From contig DRJH01000323.1 of NCBI GenBank assembly GCA_011052285.1, forward strand, positions 1 through 6,441: a stretch of DNA of 6,441 nucleotides, read 5' to 3'. This document shows, piece after piece, positions 5,923-6,441 of the stretch. Within the stretch, counting starts at the first letter, position 1. The number at the start of each line of letters is the position of its first letter. Below the pieces are notes generated by a model, which was not told the origin of the DNA, ran no database searches, and saw only the letters and a list, made by a program, of their open reading frames with translations. The translations under genes and the position numbers were made by a program. This DNA is from Gammaproteobacteria bacterium. GTDB lineage: Bacteria; Pseudomonadota; Gammaproteobacteria; Arenicellales; DRJH01.

Positions 5923-5959
5923 AAATTTTGAAGATTACAGAGTCCTGGAGGGGAGCACT

Positions 5960-6328
5960 ATGAAATCCGGTATTCGTATCGCGACACTTCTTTTTTCGGT
6001 AATTGCGCTGAGCGGCATCACCGCGACCCGGGCTGACAGCGTGCGCCGCGATGCCGGCAGTGGTGGCAGCGATGCTACACACAAGGCACAACTCATGATG
6101 CGTAAGCTTTCCCGGGAAAAGGCGAAACTGGCGCTTGAAAATACGCAGTTGACCTCTGAAATACAGGTACTGAAAGATCAGCTGTCCGAGGCGAAAAAAG
6201 ATCTGAAAAGTGTTGCTGCAACATTGAGTAAAGCCAAATTCAGTAACGGCAAGCTGGTTGCCCGTGTGAAAGGCGATAGCGTAAAGATGCAGGTGAATAT
6301 CGCCAGATTTAATAAAACAATGCGCTGA
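5960..6328 (+). CDS. Short exported coiled-coil protein B, paralogue of protein A
   Basis: Predicted 122-residue exported protein. ATG 5960 has a near-perfect GGAGG (5947-5951) 8 bases upstream. The signal peptide (MKSGIRIATLLFSVIALSG..., cut after TATRA, residue 25) is followed by a short acidic/Gly-rich spacer and one continuous heptad-rich helix (residues ~42-105). It aligns with protein A (2002-2658) from the leader onward: RADSVRRD against RAETRRAD, KAQLMMRKLSREK against KAQYMIRQLSQEK, SNGKLVARV against SNERLVGRV. Between the KAQ and SN blocks B has exactly seven more residues, one heptad. B stops (KTMR) where A reads KTLR and lacks A's Cys-containing C-terminal region. It could be a naturally short subunit, perhaps a partner of A, or a 3'-truncated copy. 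The strong ribosome-binding site and clean frame argue that it is still expressed. Confidence 0.75.
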   Translation: MKSGIRIATLLFSVIALSGITATRADSVRRDAGSGGSDATHKAQLMMRKLSREKAKLALENTQLTSEIQVLKDQLSEAKKDLKSVAATLSKAKFSNGKLVARVKGDSVKMQVNIARFNKTMR

Positions 6329-6354
6329 ATAATTGTTGCGCTGTCCCCGGTCTT

Positions 6355-6441
6355 TCAGGTCATCAGGAATTCCAGCAGAGCTTTCTGGGCGTGAAGACGG
6401 TTCTCTGCTTCATCCCAGACCACACTTTGTGGACCATCGAT
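6355..6441 (-). CDS. argF: Ornithine carbamoyltransferase, C-terminal end (partial)
   Basis: The minus strand is open from the window edge to TGA at 6357-6355, giving 28 residues. They include SVVWDEAENRLHAQKALLEF, the conserved final helix of anabolic ornithine carbamoyltransferases (xxWDxAENRxHAQKALL). The enzyme joins carbamoyl phosphate and ornithine to make citrulline in arginine synthesis, in the cytoplasm. The catalytic parts lie beyond the right edge. It converges on coiled-coil gene B with only 26 bases between the stop codons. A weak AACAAT/ATTGTT inverted repeat (6316-6321 with 6332-6337) followed by TTATT on the minus strand might help terminate argF. Confidence 0.85.
   Translation of the reverse strand: MDGPQSVVWDEAENRLHAQKALLEFLMT

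Noticed and set aside
6321..6343. Repeated TGCGCTG between gene B and argF as a possible attachment site
   Set aside because: Seven bases twice is too short, and no integrase, tRNA or mobile element is present.
1..6441. CRISPR arrays, tRNA or rRNA genes, insertion sequences
   Set aside because: I saw no spaced direct repeats, no cloverleaf-like segments, no transposase motifs and no terminal inverted repeats with target duplications.

Overview
The window looks like chromosomal DNA of a gammaproteobacterium with roughly balanced base composition. This rests on four things: a TonB-energised outer-membrane operon with a Porin_5-type putative porin, a LapG-like periplasmic protease, a DUF3144 gene, and the end of a Pseudomonas-type anabolic ornithine carbamoyltransferase at the right edge. 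I could run no database searches, so family names come from motif recognition.

Layout, left to right. Positions 1-2658 (+) form an operon: the C-terminal domain of a TonB-family energy transducer (cut by the window edge), a 555-residue putative porin, and an exported coiled-coil protein ('A', 218 aa). Positions 2651-3778 (-) hold a DUF1513 beta-propeller-like gene whose 3' end overlaps the 3' end of A by 8 bases. Positions 3919-4554 (-) encode a LapG-type transglutaminase-like cysteine peptidase with an intact Cys-His-Asp triad. Its upstream DNA (4555-4843) has no convincing gene but carries an inverted-repeat cluster and a CRP/Vfr-like site. Positions 4844-5521 (-) are a tight two-gene unit: DUF3144 followed after 3 bases by a small FMN-binding pyridoxamine-5'-phosphate-oxidase-like protein.

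Positions 5534-5959 look empty but hold two gene remnants on the minus strand: one LVIVD-type repeat, and the last ~58 codons of a second DUF1513 gene closely related to the intact one. Immediately beyond is 'B' (5960-6328, +), a short paralogue of coiled-coil protein A. The coiled-coil/DUF1513 pair therefore exists twice in the window, once intact and once decayed or rearranged. The last 87 bases (-) are the 3' end of argF.

How the genes may work together: TonB would pass proton-motive energy from an inner-membrane ExbB/ExbD complex (presumably just off the left edge) to an outer-membrane partner. The co-transcribed porin has a charged, helical periplasmic N-terminal region and the next gene is an exported coiled coil, so these could form a trans-periplasmic assembly. 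The repeated association of the coiled-coil family with DUF1513 suggests a functional link, but this is inference. The LapG-like, DUF3144/PPOX and argF genes look like separate transcription units with unrelated jobs.
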